Positions 23,351 to 31,524 are shown, counted from the stretch's first letter. The stretch: 36,974 nt of DNA from Eubacterium sp. (GCA_022511205.1 JAFLRY010000018.1:1-36974), one strand, 5' to 3'. Notes: generated by a model not told the origin, from the sequence alone. Program-made: numbers and translations.

Positions 23351-24307
23351 TTAAAAATCGTATGAAATAACCTCATTCAATGCGTCTATAACCTGAATAT
23401 CACTTACTGAATATGAATCCTTAAACTCCACCAAAGCGGATTTTGCGCCGTAATGCTCTTTGGCAAAGCCCATAATAAAGCCGTCATCTGCTCTGTACCA
23501 GTCGGAGTGTCCCCTGCTTATGCCAAGGCTTGGAACGAGGATATCTACAAGATCGGGATCGCCTAAAACGGAATTCTCCCAACCGTGGAAATTGATATAA
23601 ATGCTTGGTGTATACTTGTCCATAAGGCTTTTCAGCGCCCGTGACTCAACGGCTTTAAAGAGACCCTCTTTAAAATCGCGGTTCATATCAATGCCCGAGT
23701 AAGTGCATCTGCCGAAAGCATCTCCCTCATCAGCGCGATGATCGTTAACGCCGTACAATACACCGTCCGGATTGGCGCAGGGAACAATAACCATTTGATA
23801 ATCGCCGAGAGCTTCGGGGTTTTCCGAGTAATATTCAACCAAGCTGTAGCCGAGATCCACTAAAACCCTGCCGTCGTTCGCGTATTCATCCTCAAAGCCG
23901 TGAACGGCGAAATCCATAAAAAAGACCTTATCGTTATCACCGCGGCCGTTGATGATATATGCTTCAAGGGGTTGCCCCATTTCAGAATAACCGTAGATAT
24001 ATTTGGTGCACACTTCCTGTTCTGCTTCTTCGGTTTCTTCAACTTCTTCAACTTCCTGTACGGACTCCTCTTGTGGCTCGGTAACGGTTTCCGTTATTTT
24101 CTCAATTACAGGAATATCGCTCGGCTCCTCAACGTCACACTGATTAAATAATATCTGCGCTGCCATATCGCCAACCAAACTTTCAAAGTGTTCTATGATA
24201 ATGGCAACAGCTTCCGATCTTGCGCTTGCAAATGCGGGCAAAGCGCAAGAACACATAATTGCAATTACTATAATAATTGCACTTAATAACGATAAGGATT
24301 TTTTCAT
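23351..24307 (-). CDS. Secreted M14-family zinc carboxypeptidase
   Basis: 318 residues. Signal peptide 1-27 (ends LPAFA), then a long spacer with a Glu/Val-rich acidic stretch (PQEESVQEVEEVEETEEAEQ), then a compact M14 catalytic domain from about residue 100. Zinc ligands H136 and E139 (HGFE) and H241 (INFHGW), substrate-binding arginine R210 (GIDMNRDF), and catalytic E294 (ALVEFKD) are all present, so it should be active. M14 enzymes of this compact kind trim C-terminal residues from peptides, including peptidoglycan stem peptides; the target is not known. Start at the ATG at 24307: AGAGG lies 9 nt upstream; a TTG at 24316 is also in frame. It has an ECF-like promoter. Confidence 0.88.
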   Translation of the reverse strand: MKKSLSLLSAIIIVIAIMCSCALPAFASARSEAVAIIIEHFESLVGDMAAQILFNQCDVEEPSDIPVIEKITETVTEPQEESVQEVEEVEETEEAEQEVCTKYIYGYSEMGQPLEAYIINGRGDNDKVFFMDFAVHGFEDEYANDGRVLVDLGYSLVEYYSENPEALGDYQMVIVPCANPDGVLYGVNDHRADEGDAFGRCTYSGIDMNRDFKEGLFKAVESRALKSLMDKYTPSIYINFHGWENSVLGDPDLVDILVPSLGISRGHSDWYRADDGFIMGFAKEHYGAKSALVEFKDSYSVSDIQVIDALNEVISYDF

Positions 24308-24378
24308 TTCATTCAACCTCTTTCGAAAATTTTCCGGACAGCGCGATATTCATTTTCACTGCCGCCTTCATATTGCAA

Positions 24379-24405
24379 GTAATGAAAAATCCTCAAAGTG
24401 TTACA
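24379..24405 (-). promoter_or_regulatory. ECF-type promoter, copy 2
   Basis: Minus-strand TGTAAC (24405-24400), 15 nt, CATTAC (24384-24379), 72 bp before the carboxypeptidase start. Spacing and flanks are the same as copy 1 at 23301-23327. The two genes downstream share no other leader similarity. Confidence 0.6.
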
Positions 24406-24432
24406 ATTGAATTCAAAAAAATTTTTTGTAAC

Positions 24433-24466
24433 GAAAAAAGCCTGCCTTGCTGTTGCAAGACAGGCT
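24433..24466 (-). terminator. Terminator of the sigma-propeller operon
   Basis: 12-bp stem AGCCTGCCTTGC/GCAAGACAGGCT (24439-24450 with 24455-24466, one mismatch), TGTT loop, followed on the minus strand by TTTTTTCG. Confidence 0.8.
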
Positions 24467-24483
24467 CTCGTTTTTAAGGGCAT

Positions 24484-26391
24484 TTATTCATATTTATGTG
24501 ATGAAATTACGATTGTTTCGTTTAAGGGCGCATCATTGTTTATTTCAAAACAATACAGATAATCGCCAATGCATATCCATCTTCTTTCAATGAAATTTAT
24601 TTCATTTACAAAATGATTCGTGATTTCTATCTTATCGTTAACGATTTCAATTGTAAGAGCGCCGCTTTTTTCTTCATCCTCATTACGATATATGCAGGAA
24701 ACGGATATATAGCCTTTTTCGGCATTAACAACGTAATTATCAAAAATAAGTCCTACATCATAAAATTCTTTATAGTCAAGCAGTTTCGGAGCAGACTTGT
24801 CTGAAACATCATAAAGAATTATTGCAGAAGCATCTAAACCTTCATTTTTGCCAAGGCAGAGTACCTGGTTTTCATTAACGGGGATTATCAATTCAATCCA
24901 CAAGTCGCTGTCCATTGTGCATTTTTCAGCGGGATTTTGCGGGTCGGAGAAATCTATTACTCTAAACTTATATTCATTAGAATACTCGTCGCTGTATGTT
25001 GGGATATATGTCGAGATATACATCGCATCATCAGCAAAGCTTGCGCAGATAATTTGCTCTCTACCGGAAAAGCTCTTTGTTTTACCGATCACTTCCAATT
25101 TTTCGTTTAATACGAAAATATTATCCGTATCATAATAATCGCGTTCAAGAATTATCAACAGGTCATTTACTTCCAAAAGTTCTATGAAGTCATTAAAACG
25201 ACCGTTAATTATTGACTTCTCAGTAAACTCTATGTTGCCTTCATTTAGTTCGGCTTTTATGATGTCCAAATCATCACCGTAGTAAGATTTCAAACCGAAA
25301 ATATACAGATTTTGTTCACTGAAATATACGTTTGCAATGGTGCCAAGAACAGCTTTGGAATCTGATACTTTTTCAGCTTTTTCAACGTCTATGGCGGTTA
25401 TGACCGCAAAGTGTGAAACATTTGAATCTTCAAATACGCTTATATTATCGGCAGGAACCGAAACCGCATTGTTCAGTTTTCCGCACGAGGGGATCGTGTG
25501 TTTTCCCTTTTCTTTTGAAGCATAGTAATATGAAACGGTATACAAATAATTGCCGATCATCTGTGAGGAAACCTTCCTACCGCTCTGCTCAAATTCAGAG
25601 ATCAGCTTCGGAGCAGATCTGTCTGATATATCGTATATCTGAGTTACCGTTTTTTTGAAATCGCGCTCATATTCAAGGGAGGAATCACGATCCTCTATTC
25701 CGATTTCAACTACCAGCCGATCATTATACACATATAAGTCCGACATCCATGCGGAAAATGAATCGGAATACTCTTCTCCTTGAGTATCGACTTCATAATT
25801 AATGACAGAAATAAGCTCTGCTTTGTCTTTATTGATTTTATAAATATAAACTCTGTTTTGCTCTTTCTCCGCTCTACCGGAATCGTCATAAGGAGTATAA
25901 TTGTAGAGACGATAAACGTATTCTCCGTCGATTTTTATTTCGTCAGGCTCTTGAACATTTTCGGCTTTATCGCTTGTTTGAATTTCAAAGCCTCCTGCTC
26001 CGGCCTCTACCATAGGATCCCAGCCCATACGATCAATCATCAAATAAAGTGCTTCATAATCCTCGTTGGATGAATTGCTATCAACGCTTTCGGAAAAGGT
26101 TGAGCTTATATTCACTTCGTTATAATAATTTCCTACCTTATTACTGTTTCCGGAAAAGAGTCCGCCGACGTATGCCGCGTACATAATCCCCAAAAAGAGA
26201 ATCAATCCCGCCGCGGCGCTTACGATAGCCTTAACGTTATACCTCGGTTTAAGCTTGATAACCTTAGGCTCTTGCTTTGATAAAAGGAGTTGGTTGATCG
26301 CTTCTTCACTTAAGCTTTCGGGCGTGGCAGGATAAGTCTTTTCGAATTTATCTTTAACAAATTCAAAATCGTTCATATTATTGCGCTCCAT
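24484..26391 (-). CDS. Membrane-anchored beta-propeller protein, probable anti-sigma/sensor
   Basis: 635 residues. A cytosolic N-terminus of about 53 residues (NDFEFVKDKFEKTYPATPES, then LSEEAINQLLL) is followed by one transmembrane helix (about 54-76, AIVSAAAGLILFLGIMYAAY). The large extracellular region is predicted to be a beta-propeller of the COG4880/Beta_propel type. Repeated blade motifs are YDISDRSAPKL (about 253-263), VIDFSDPQNPAEK, and YDVSDKSAPKL (about 528-538). The gene overlaps the end of the ECF sigma gene by 14 bp, the usual place for the cognate anti-sigma factor, and the topology fits. There is no recognisable zinc-finger (ZAS) motif in the short cytosolic part. AAAGGAG lies 8 nt before the ATG at 26391. 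Sensor function is inference from topology and context. Confidence 0.85.
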   Translation of the reverse strand: MERNNMNDFEFVKDKFEKTYPATPESLSEEAINQLLLSKQEPKVIKLKPRYNVKAIVSAAAGLILFLGIMYAAYVGGLFSGNSNKVGNYYNEVNISSTFSESVDSNSSNEDYEALYLMIDRMGWDPMVEAGAGGFEIQTSDKAENVQEPDEIKIDGEYVYRLYNYTPYDDSGRAEKEQNRVYIYKINKDKAELISVINYEVDTQGEEYSDSFSAWMSDLYVYNDRLVVEIGIEDRDSSLEYERDFKKTVTQIYDISDRSAPKLISEFEQSGRKVSSQMIGNYLYTVSYYYASKEKGKHTIPSCGKLNNAVSVPADNISVFEDSNVSHFAVITAIDVEKAEKVSDSKAVLGTIANVYFSEQNLYIFGLKSYYGDDLDIIKAELNEGNIEFTEKSIINGRFNDFIELLEVNDLLIILERDYYDTDNIFVLNEKLEVIGKTKSFSGREQIICASFADDAMYISTYIPTYSDEYSNEYKFRVIDFSDPQNPAEKCTMDSDLWIELIIPVNENQVLCLGKNEGLDASAIILYDVSDKSAPKLLDYKEFYDVGLIFDNYVVNAEKGYISVSCIYRNEDEEKSGALTIEIVNDKIEITNHFVNEINFIERRWICIGDYLYCFEINNDAPLNETIVISSHKYE

Positions 26392-26917
26392 AAACAACAC
26401 TCCTTTCCGTTAATTCATTCTTCATTTTCGAGATGCTTCGGCTCAGTATCGTGCGAACGTTTCCCGCCGAATATCCCGCAATTTTCGCAACCTCTTTGCT
26501 TTTGAAGCCGGCAATAACTGAAAGATAAACGATCTCTCTTTCTTTTTCCGAAAGCTTATCAAGGCATTCTCTCAATTCCGTTTCTTCAATAAGCCTGTCT
26601 GAGTTTGGCGACGATATGTCCGAATAGCTCTCCAATTCGTCGGTATTTCTTCTCTTTATCTGCTCTTTTATATAATTCGCGCAACAAACGCTTAATATCT
26701 TAAATATCCACGAGGAAAAGGCTTCGGCCTTTTTCAGCTTTCCTATCTGCTCATATGCTGAAAGCACACAGGATTGCACAGCGTCCTCCGCGTCATCAAC
26801 GTTGCCGAGCTTATAATATGCATATCTGAAAAGCTTGTCCTTATAACAGCCGTAGAGCTTTGAAAACGCCGCCGTATCCCCGTTTTTCGCCAATTGTACG
26901 AGTTCGCTTTCAGTCAT
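26378..26917 (-). CDS. ECF-type RNA polymerase sigma factor
   Basis: 179 residues. Region 2 is LYGCYKDKLFRYAYYKLGNV then DDAEDAVQSCVLSAYEQI. Region 4 is LDKLSEKEREIVYLSVIAGF then KSKEVAKIAGYSAGNVRTIL. It lacks regions 1.1 and 3, as expected for an ECF factor. The start is placed at 26917 (MTESELVQLAKNGD), because GAGGTGAC precedes it; the frame extends to a GTG at 26935 that overlaps the ribosome-binding site. It is co-transcribed and overlaps with the propeller protein. Its likely targets in the window are the two TGTAAC/CATTAC promoters downstream; its own promoter is of housekeeping type. Confidence 0.93.
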   Translation of the reverse strand: MTESELVQLAKNGDTAAFSKLYGCYKDKLFRYAYYKLGNVDDAEDAVQSCVLSAYEQIGKLKKAEAFSSWIFKILSVCCANYIKEQIKRRNTDELESYSDISSPNSDRLIEETELRECLDKLSEKEREIVYLSVIAGFKSKEVAKIAGYSAGNVRTILSRSISKMKNELTERSVVYGAQ

Positions 26918-26942
26918 ATTGTCACCTCTCTTCACAGATATA

Positions 26943-26971
26943 ATGTTAATTTATTTCCTACTGTTTGTCAA
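26943..26971 (-). promoter_or_regulatory. Housekeeping-type promoter of the sigma-propeller operon
   Basis: Minus-strand TTGACA (26971-26966), 17 bp, TAACAT (26948-26943). A TAACGCT word just upstream resembles the ECF -35, but no matching -10 follows it. Confidence 0.65.
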
Positions 26972-27009
26972 TCAGCGTTATGGAAATCTTATACATTGTT
27001 AATTAATTA

Positions 27010-27033
27010 CCCCGCCGGGAAATCTCGGCGGGG
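27010..27033 (-). terminator. Terminator after the GPH transporter
   Basis: Perfect 8-bp GC stem CCCCGCCG/CGGCGGGG (27010-27017 with 27026-27033), 8-nt loop. The tail on the minus strand is AT-rich but not a clean T run. Confidence 0.6.
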
Positions 27034-27056
27034 CTTGTTTAGATTTATTAATTGAT

Positions 27057-28628
27057 TTACGCTTCCTCAGCAACCTCTTCAGCGGGTGCTTCAGCCTGCT
27101 CAGCTGCCGCGCGCTTTTCAACGAGAGCCGCAAGAATTCTCTTATGCTCCTTATCGGGAAGCGCATATTTCCAAGTGGGAATTGCTGAAAGAATCATACC
27201 TACGGCGGGAGGAATTGAAATAAGGAAGAACATTGAAGCAGCGAATACGCCGTCATTATAAGTAATGAAGTCCGCGCCCTCAGCAAGAGCCTTATTCATA
27301 GCGTCAATGTTTGTTCCGCTGTAGCCAACCATCTCATATACAACCGCGGAGATGATAGAAGCGATACCCGCGGAAAGCTTTGTGATGAAGGACTGACCGG
27401 AGAAGAATACGCCATCGGTACGAACACCGTTGTGGTATTCCTCGTGGTCGATGCAGTCCGCGATCATAACGGACTGAAGAACATTGATACCGCCCATTGC
27501 GCCGCCGGCAAGGAGGAATAAAATTGCCGAAAGAATAACCCAAGGCATCGGTCTTAAATCTCCGCCCGAGATCTTGTAGATAACATAGAGCGCGGCAAAG
27601 GGAATAGCGCCTACAAGAGAGAAGAAATTGTAAAGCGTTTTCTTCTCGATCTTCTTGATGAGAACGGGAGTTAAGCCCATAGCCGCGAACTGACCTACAA
27701 ATACAGCCGCCGCGATAATCACTAGCTTAATAAGGATTCCAAAGTTAAGTCCGGGATTTCCGTTTTCATCCTTAAGGATATTCATAAAGTCGCCGTTGGC
27801 GTAGTAGTAAGTAATAAGCGTGATCGCGCAGATCATAAGGAGCTGGATCGGGCTTCTGAGAATACCGGAAATAAGAATCTGTCTGAAAGGCTTATTTCTG
27901 AACATAATTTTGAAATTCTCAATGATCGTGTAGTGTTTCTCAGACTGCTCTACTCTTTCCTTAGCGGAGATACCGGCAAACTCAAACAGGATAGTTGAAA
28001 TGATCGTCATAACGGCGGCGGTTACGATAAAGCCGTACTGAGATGCCTTAGCGTGATCCATTCCGCTGCTCTCAAAGATACCTGCAACGACCTGAGCAAC
28101 CTGAACGATAAGTACGCTGACACCTGCAAGACCTGCCGCGATACGGGCGAAGCCGAGGATCTTGGAGCGGTCGCCCTCGTCCTCAGTCATAAGGGAGGTA
28201 ATGCCCCAAAGCGGAATATCGCAGATGGTATAAACCATACCCCAAGCGATATAGGAGATGGCCGCCCACGCAATAATAAGCGCTTTCTGAGTACCGGTTG
28301 AAGCTTCCGCATAGTTGCCGTTGATAAAGGTAAGGATCGTAACGATACCGATTATCGCCGGAAAGAACAGAAGATACGGACGGCATTTACCCCATTTGGT
28401 ACGCGTTTTATCAACGATAGTACCCATCATCGGGTCGTTGACCGCGTCCCAAACTCTGGCGATGGTGAAAATCCAGCCAAGCGCCATAGCCGGAAGGCAT
28501 ATAACGTTCTGGAAATAGAAGTAAAGACCTGTTGCGATTATGTTGTAGATAACGTTCTGCCCGAACAGACCTACCAGGTAACCGAACATCTCTTTAGTTG
28601 TGTAAGTTTTTGTGGCTTTATTCGCCAT
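27057..28628 (-). CDS. GPH-family sugar:cation symporter (MelB-like)
   Basis: 523-residue integral membrane protein with about 12 hydrophobic segments. GPH-family motifs are WDAVNDPMMGTIVDKTRTKW followed by GKCRPYLL, and in the second half IADCIDHEEYHNGVRTDGVF. The aspartates in the DAVNDP region fit the cation site of MelB. The family imports glycosides, pentosides or hexuronides with Na+ or H+. The C-terminus has an odd Ala/Glu-rich tail (EQAEAPAEEVAEEA). It has its own promoter and a palindromic site between promoter and start. The neighbouring alcohol dehydrogenase and sialidase suggest a host-glycan-derived sugar, but the substrate is not determined. Confidence 0.92.
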   Translation of the reverse strand: MANKATKTYTTKEMFGYLVGLFGQNVIYNIIATGLYFYFQNVICLPAMALGWIFTIARVWDAVNDPMMGTIVDKTRTKWGKCRPYLLFFPAIIGIVTILTFINGNYAEASTGTQKALIIAWAAISYIAWGMVYTICDIPLWGITSLMTEDEGDRSKILGFARIAAGLAGVSVLIVQVAQVVAGIFESSGMDHAKASQYGFIVTAAVMTIISTILFEFAGISAKERVEQSEKHYTIIENFKIMFRNKPFRQILISGILRSPIQLLMICAITLITYYYANGDFMNILKDENGNPGLNFGILIKLVIIAAAVFVGQFAAMGLTPVLIKKIEKKTLYNFFSLVGAIPFAALYVIYKISGGDLRPMPWVILSAILFLLAGGAMGGINVLQSVMIADCIDHEEYHNGVRTDGVFFSGQSFITKLSAGIASIISAVVYEMVGYSGTNIDAMNKALAEGADFITYNDGVFAASMFFLISIPPAVGMILSAIPTWKYALPDKEHKRILAALVEKRAAAEQAEAPAEEVAEEA

Positions 28629-28649
28629 AAAATCACCCCTAAATAAAAT

Positions 28650-28663
28650 TTGGTGAACACCAA
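28650..28663. promoter_or_regulatory. Palindromic operator candidate before the GPH transporter
   Basis: TTGGTGAACACCAA has perfect 6-bp arms (TTGGTG/CACCAA). An overlapping pair GGTGAA/TTCACC spans 28652-28669. It lies between the -10 and the ribosome-binding site, where a sugar-responsive repressor would block transcription. Confidence 0.5.
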
Positions 28664-28679
28664 TTCACCCTATCAATTT

Positions 28680-28708
28680 ATTTTAACTTATATTAGGATT
28701 TAAAACAA
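28680..28708 (-). promoter_or_regulatory. Promoter for the GPH transporter
   Basis: Minus-strand TTGTTT (28708-28703), 17 bp, TAAAAT (28685-28680). Confidence 0.6.
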
Positions 28709-28775
28709 TAATGAATATGTCCAAACATTTTGAAATTCGTTTGTAAATAATGACGAAACGTGTTGCGAAGCTATG

Positions 28776-28807
28776 AAAAAAGCACCCGAGCCGAAGCCTG
28801 GGTGCTT
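28776..28807 (-). terminator. Terminator after the Fe-alcohol dehydrogenase
   Basis: 8-bp stem AAGCACCC/GGGTGCTT (28780-28787 with 28800-28807) enclosing a TTCG-capped inner stem. On the minus strand a run of six T follows. Confidence 0.85.
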
Positions 28808-28823
28808 GAATGCAAATTAAAAT

Positions 28824-30032
28824 TTATGCCATAAATCTGCGGATAACGCTCTCCATATCATCGTAATTCATAATTACGGGAACGGGATAACCGGGGTTAC
28901 CCTCTTTGAGCGCTCTGCCGATAAGCGTGGGCAGATCCTCTTCCTTGATCATATCAAAGCTTGAGGGAATATTCATATCAGCGTTCATCTTTCTGATCGC
29001 TTCAATGAACTTAACTGCCTTATCCTCTGTGCTCTCGCCGCTGATGCCTACGATATCCGCAAGCCTTGCGAGCTGAGGATGGATCGCCTTGCCGTACCAC
29101 TCAAGAACGTAAGGCAGGATAACGGCGTTGGCAAGTCCGTGAGGCGTGCCGTAAAGACCGCCGAGATTATGCGCGATCGCGTGAACGTAGCCAACGTAGG
29201 CGCGTGTAAAGGCGCAGCCCGCAAGATAAGAGCCCTTGAGCATATTTTCTCTCGCCTCTAAATTCTTGCCGTTTTTGTAAGCTTCCTCAACGTTATCGAA
29301 GATAAGCTTAGTCGCTCTTTCAGCCTGATCGATCGTCTGCTTCGTATTGCTTTTGCCGATGTAGGCCTCAACCGCATGAGTGAGTGCGTCCATACCCGTT
29401 GTCGAAGTGATATGGGGTGGCAGACCTACGGTGAGAGCCGGGTCAAGCACGGCATATCTGGGACGAAGACAGATATCGTTGATCGCATTCTTTTCATGTG
29501 TTTCGGGATCGCTTACGACAGCGGCAACCGTTGTTTCAGATCCAGTTCCCGCAGTGGTGGGAACGGCGAAGAACGGCGGTAATTTTTTAAGCACCTTGAG
29601 ATATCCTCTCATCTGGCGAACGCTCTGTCTCGGCTTAACAACTCTTGCCGCGGCGGCCTTAGCGCAGTCCATCGGTGAACCGCCGCCGAAAGCGATAAAG
29701 CCCTGACAACCGTTGCTGACGTACATCTCACGCGTCGCTTCAATGTTCGGAATAGTGGGGTTGGGCTGAACTTCATCATAAACGACGTATTCAATACCAA
29801 CTTCCGTGAGCTTTTCGAACATAGGATCAAGCAGGTGGAGACCCATAAGACCCTTATCGGTTACCACGAGTACCTTGTTGATACCCTTGCTCTTAATGAA
29901 CTCGGGCAGCTGAAGGATAGAGCCGTTGCCCTCAAGGAGCTGAGGCTCGGACCAATCAAGGAAATTCATCGCAACTTTAAACGCCGTCTGATAAACTCTG
30001 TACCAGCACTTTTTTAATTCCCAAAGCATCAT
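28824..30032 (-). CDS. Iron-containing (type III) alcohol dehydrogenase
   Basis: 402 residues. NAD(P)-binding motif GFIAFGGGSPMDCAKAAA (about 113-130) and FFAVPTTAGTGSETT. The metal-ligand region is GMDALTHAVEAYIG and YVHAIAHNLGGLYGTPHG, with the histidines expected for Fe2+. Reduces an aldehyde to an alcohol or the reverse. Lactaldehyde/propanediol, butanol and 1,3-propanediol dehydrogenases all share this fold, so the substrate is open. AAGGAGG precedes two adjacent ATG codons (30032 and 30029). Monocistronic, with own promoter and terminator. Confidence 0.93.
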   Translation of the reverse strand: MMLWELKKCWYRVYQTAFKVAMNFLDWSEPQLLEGNGSILQLPEFIKSKGINKVLVVTDKGLMGLHLLDPMFEKLTEVGIEYVVYDEVQPNPTIPNIEATREMYVSNGCQGFIAFGGGSPMDCAKAAAARVVKPRQSVRQMRGYLKVLKKLPPFFAVPTTAGTGSETTVAAVVSDPETHEKNAINDICLRPRYAVLDPALTVGLPPHITSTTGMDALTHAVEAYIGKSNTKQTIDQAERATKLIFDNVEEAYKNGKNLEARENMLKGSYLAGCAFTRAYVGYVHAIAHNLGGLYGTPHGLANAVILPYVLEWYGKAIHPQLARLADIVGISGESTEDKAVKFIEAIRKMNADMNIPSSFDMIKEEDLPTLIGRALKEGNPGYPVPVIMNYDDMESVIRRFMA

Positions 30033-30062
30033 AAAACCTCCTTTTGAATTAATTTCGAATTT

Positions 30063-30091
30063 ATTTTACTAAATTTTGTAAGAATTTGCAA
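30063..30091 (-). promoter_or_regulatory. Promoter for the alcohol dehydrogenase
   Basis: Minus-strand TTGCAA (30091-30086), 17 bp, TAAAAT (30068-30063). The divergent sialidase promoter on the plus strand is less clear (possible TATATT at 30127-30132). Confidence 0.65.
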
Positions 30092-30186
30092 TAGATTTAA
30101 AAAAGTTATTTATATTTGCCCCGATTTATATTACAATGGATATAGTCGAAGTCAAACCTACGGCAATATTTTTTAGAGGTATCACT

Positions 30187-31524
30187 ATGAGCGATCCAAA
30201 GCTTTTATTCTGCGGCAGCAGTCCCGCTTTTCTTAAAGAGGAGCTAACGAAATTCAGCAACAAGGCGAACGGCGGCGTGGCGTTTCGAATCCCAAGCATT
30301 ATTAACGCAAACGGAACTCTTATTGCGGCGATCGACAGAGCCTCTTCAGGCGCGGACTGGGGCTATATCGAAACAGCAATAAGACGGAGCGAGGACGGCG
30401 GCAAAACATGGAGCGATTTAGAGGTCATCGCCGCTCCGCCCGCGAGGGAGGCAAGGCCTTCTAAGGATTGCTATTCATCGGGCTTTTTCATTGACCCCTG
30501 TATAGCTATCGCGCCCAACGGCGACGTAATTATGGTCGTTGATTTCTGGGCGGAGTGTAAAGGTCTTTTCAAGCCGAATCTTCTTGATAAAACCAAAGCC
30601 CCTTACGCTCAAATCAACGGCAAAACGTTATCGGTAATTTATGATAAAAATGATGATCCCTATTATATCAACGAGGACGGTAGCGTGCTTGATAAGGACA
30701 AGTCGGCAACCAATTACAGGGTAAAGGGCTTGGGTTATCTTTACAAGGGTGATGAATATCTCGGGAATATTTTCCTGCACGGCGAGGCAGGCGTTAACGA
30801 AATGGGCGTTGACGTTACGTTTGGTGCCCCGCTTACGGCACCGAGACGTTGCTACGTTTATATGATGAAAAGCAGTGATAACGGCAAAACTTGGACAAAG
30901 CCGAAGGATATTACGGGTATGTTCTTAAAAAAGAGTGACGGCTTCTTTCTCGGCGTTGCGCCCGGCGTTGGCTTAACCACCCACAGCGGCAGGATCATTA
31001 TGCCCCTTTACGCCGGCGGAAAGGGTACTGTTGCCATCTACAGTGACGATAACGGCGAGACTTGGCAGAGAACGGGCGATCAGCCCTACACCGAAAATAT
31101 CGGCGAATGGCAACTTGTCGAAGCCCCGGACAATACTCTCATCGCTTTCGGCAGACAAAAGAAATACGGCAAAACGCCCGTTTCAATATCCCGCAACAAC
31201 GGCACGAACTGGGTAAAAGTAAAAAAAACTAAAATATACGCTCCCACTTGTCAAAAGAGTATCATAGCTGTGGACGATTATATTTTGTGTTCCCACGCAA
31301 GCGAAAGAAAGCGCGCCAACGGAATGCTCTCGGTCGGCAGGCTTACCAATAAAAAAAGATATTGCGACCGTGTGGAATGGATTTCTCACAAGCCTATAAA
31401 CGAGGGTTTCTTCGCCTATTCCTGCCTTGTTCAGATAGACGATGACACGATTGGCGTTATGTACGAATCCCAGCCCAGCAGTTATTTGGAGTTCAAGACC
31501 TACAAAATCAGCGAACTTTTATAA
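30187..31524 (+). CDS. GH33 exo-alpha-sialidase, cytoplasmic
   Basis: 445 residues, no signal peptide. It hydrolyses terminal sialic acid. FRIP motif at 33-36 gives the first triad arginine R34. D57 (SGADWG) is the likely acid/base, E312 and R323 (VEAPDNTLIAFGRQ) the nucleophile partner and second arginine, R374 or R376 the third, and Y411 (GFFAYSCL) the nucleophile. Four Asp boxes: SEDGGKTW (68-75), SSDNGKTW (229-236), SDDNGETW (286-293) and a weaker SRNNGTNW (335-342). The arrangement follows clostridial NanH-type enzymes. In the APGRG motif of those enzymes the arginine is valine (APGVG, 258-262). AGAGG lies 7 nt before the ATG at 30187; the upstream frame to 30136 has none. Substrates must be imported. 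No nanA/nanE/nanK is visible in the window. Confidence 0.92.
   Translation: MSDPKLLFCGSSPAFLKEELTKFSNKANGGVAFRIPSIINANGTLIAAIDRASSGADWGYIETAIRRSEDGGKTWSDLEVIAAPPAREARPSKDCYSSGFFIDPCIAIAPNGDVIMVVDFWAECKGLFKPNLLDKTKAPYAQINGKTLSVIYDKNDDPYYINEDGSVLDKDKSATNYRVKGLGYLYKGDEYLGNIFLHGEAGVNEMGVDVTFGAPLTAPRRCYVYMMKSSDNGKTWTKPKDITGMFLKKSDGFFLGVAPGVGLTTHSGRIIMPLYAGGKGTVAIYSDDNGETWQRTGDQPYTENIGEWQLVEAPDNTLIAFGRQKKYGKTPVSISRNNGTNWVKVKKTKIYAPTCQKSIIAVDDYILCSHASERKRANGMLSVGRLTNKKRYCDRVEWISHKPINEGFFAYSCLVQIDDDTIGVMYESQPSSYLEFKTYKISELL

Noticed and set aside
26976-26983. TAACGCT upstream of the sigma gene as an autoregulatory ECF promoter
   Set aside because: The matching CATTAC element at 15 nt is absent and a perfect TTGACA-17-TAACAT promoter lies at the right place.
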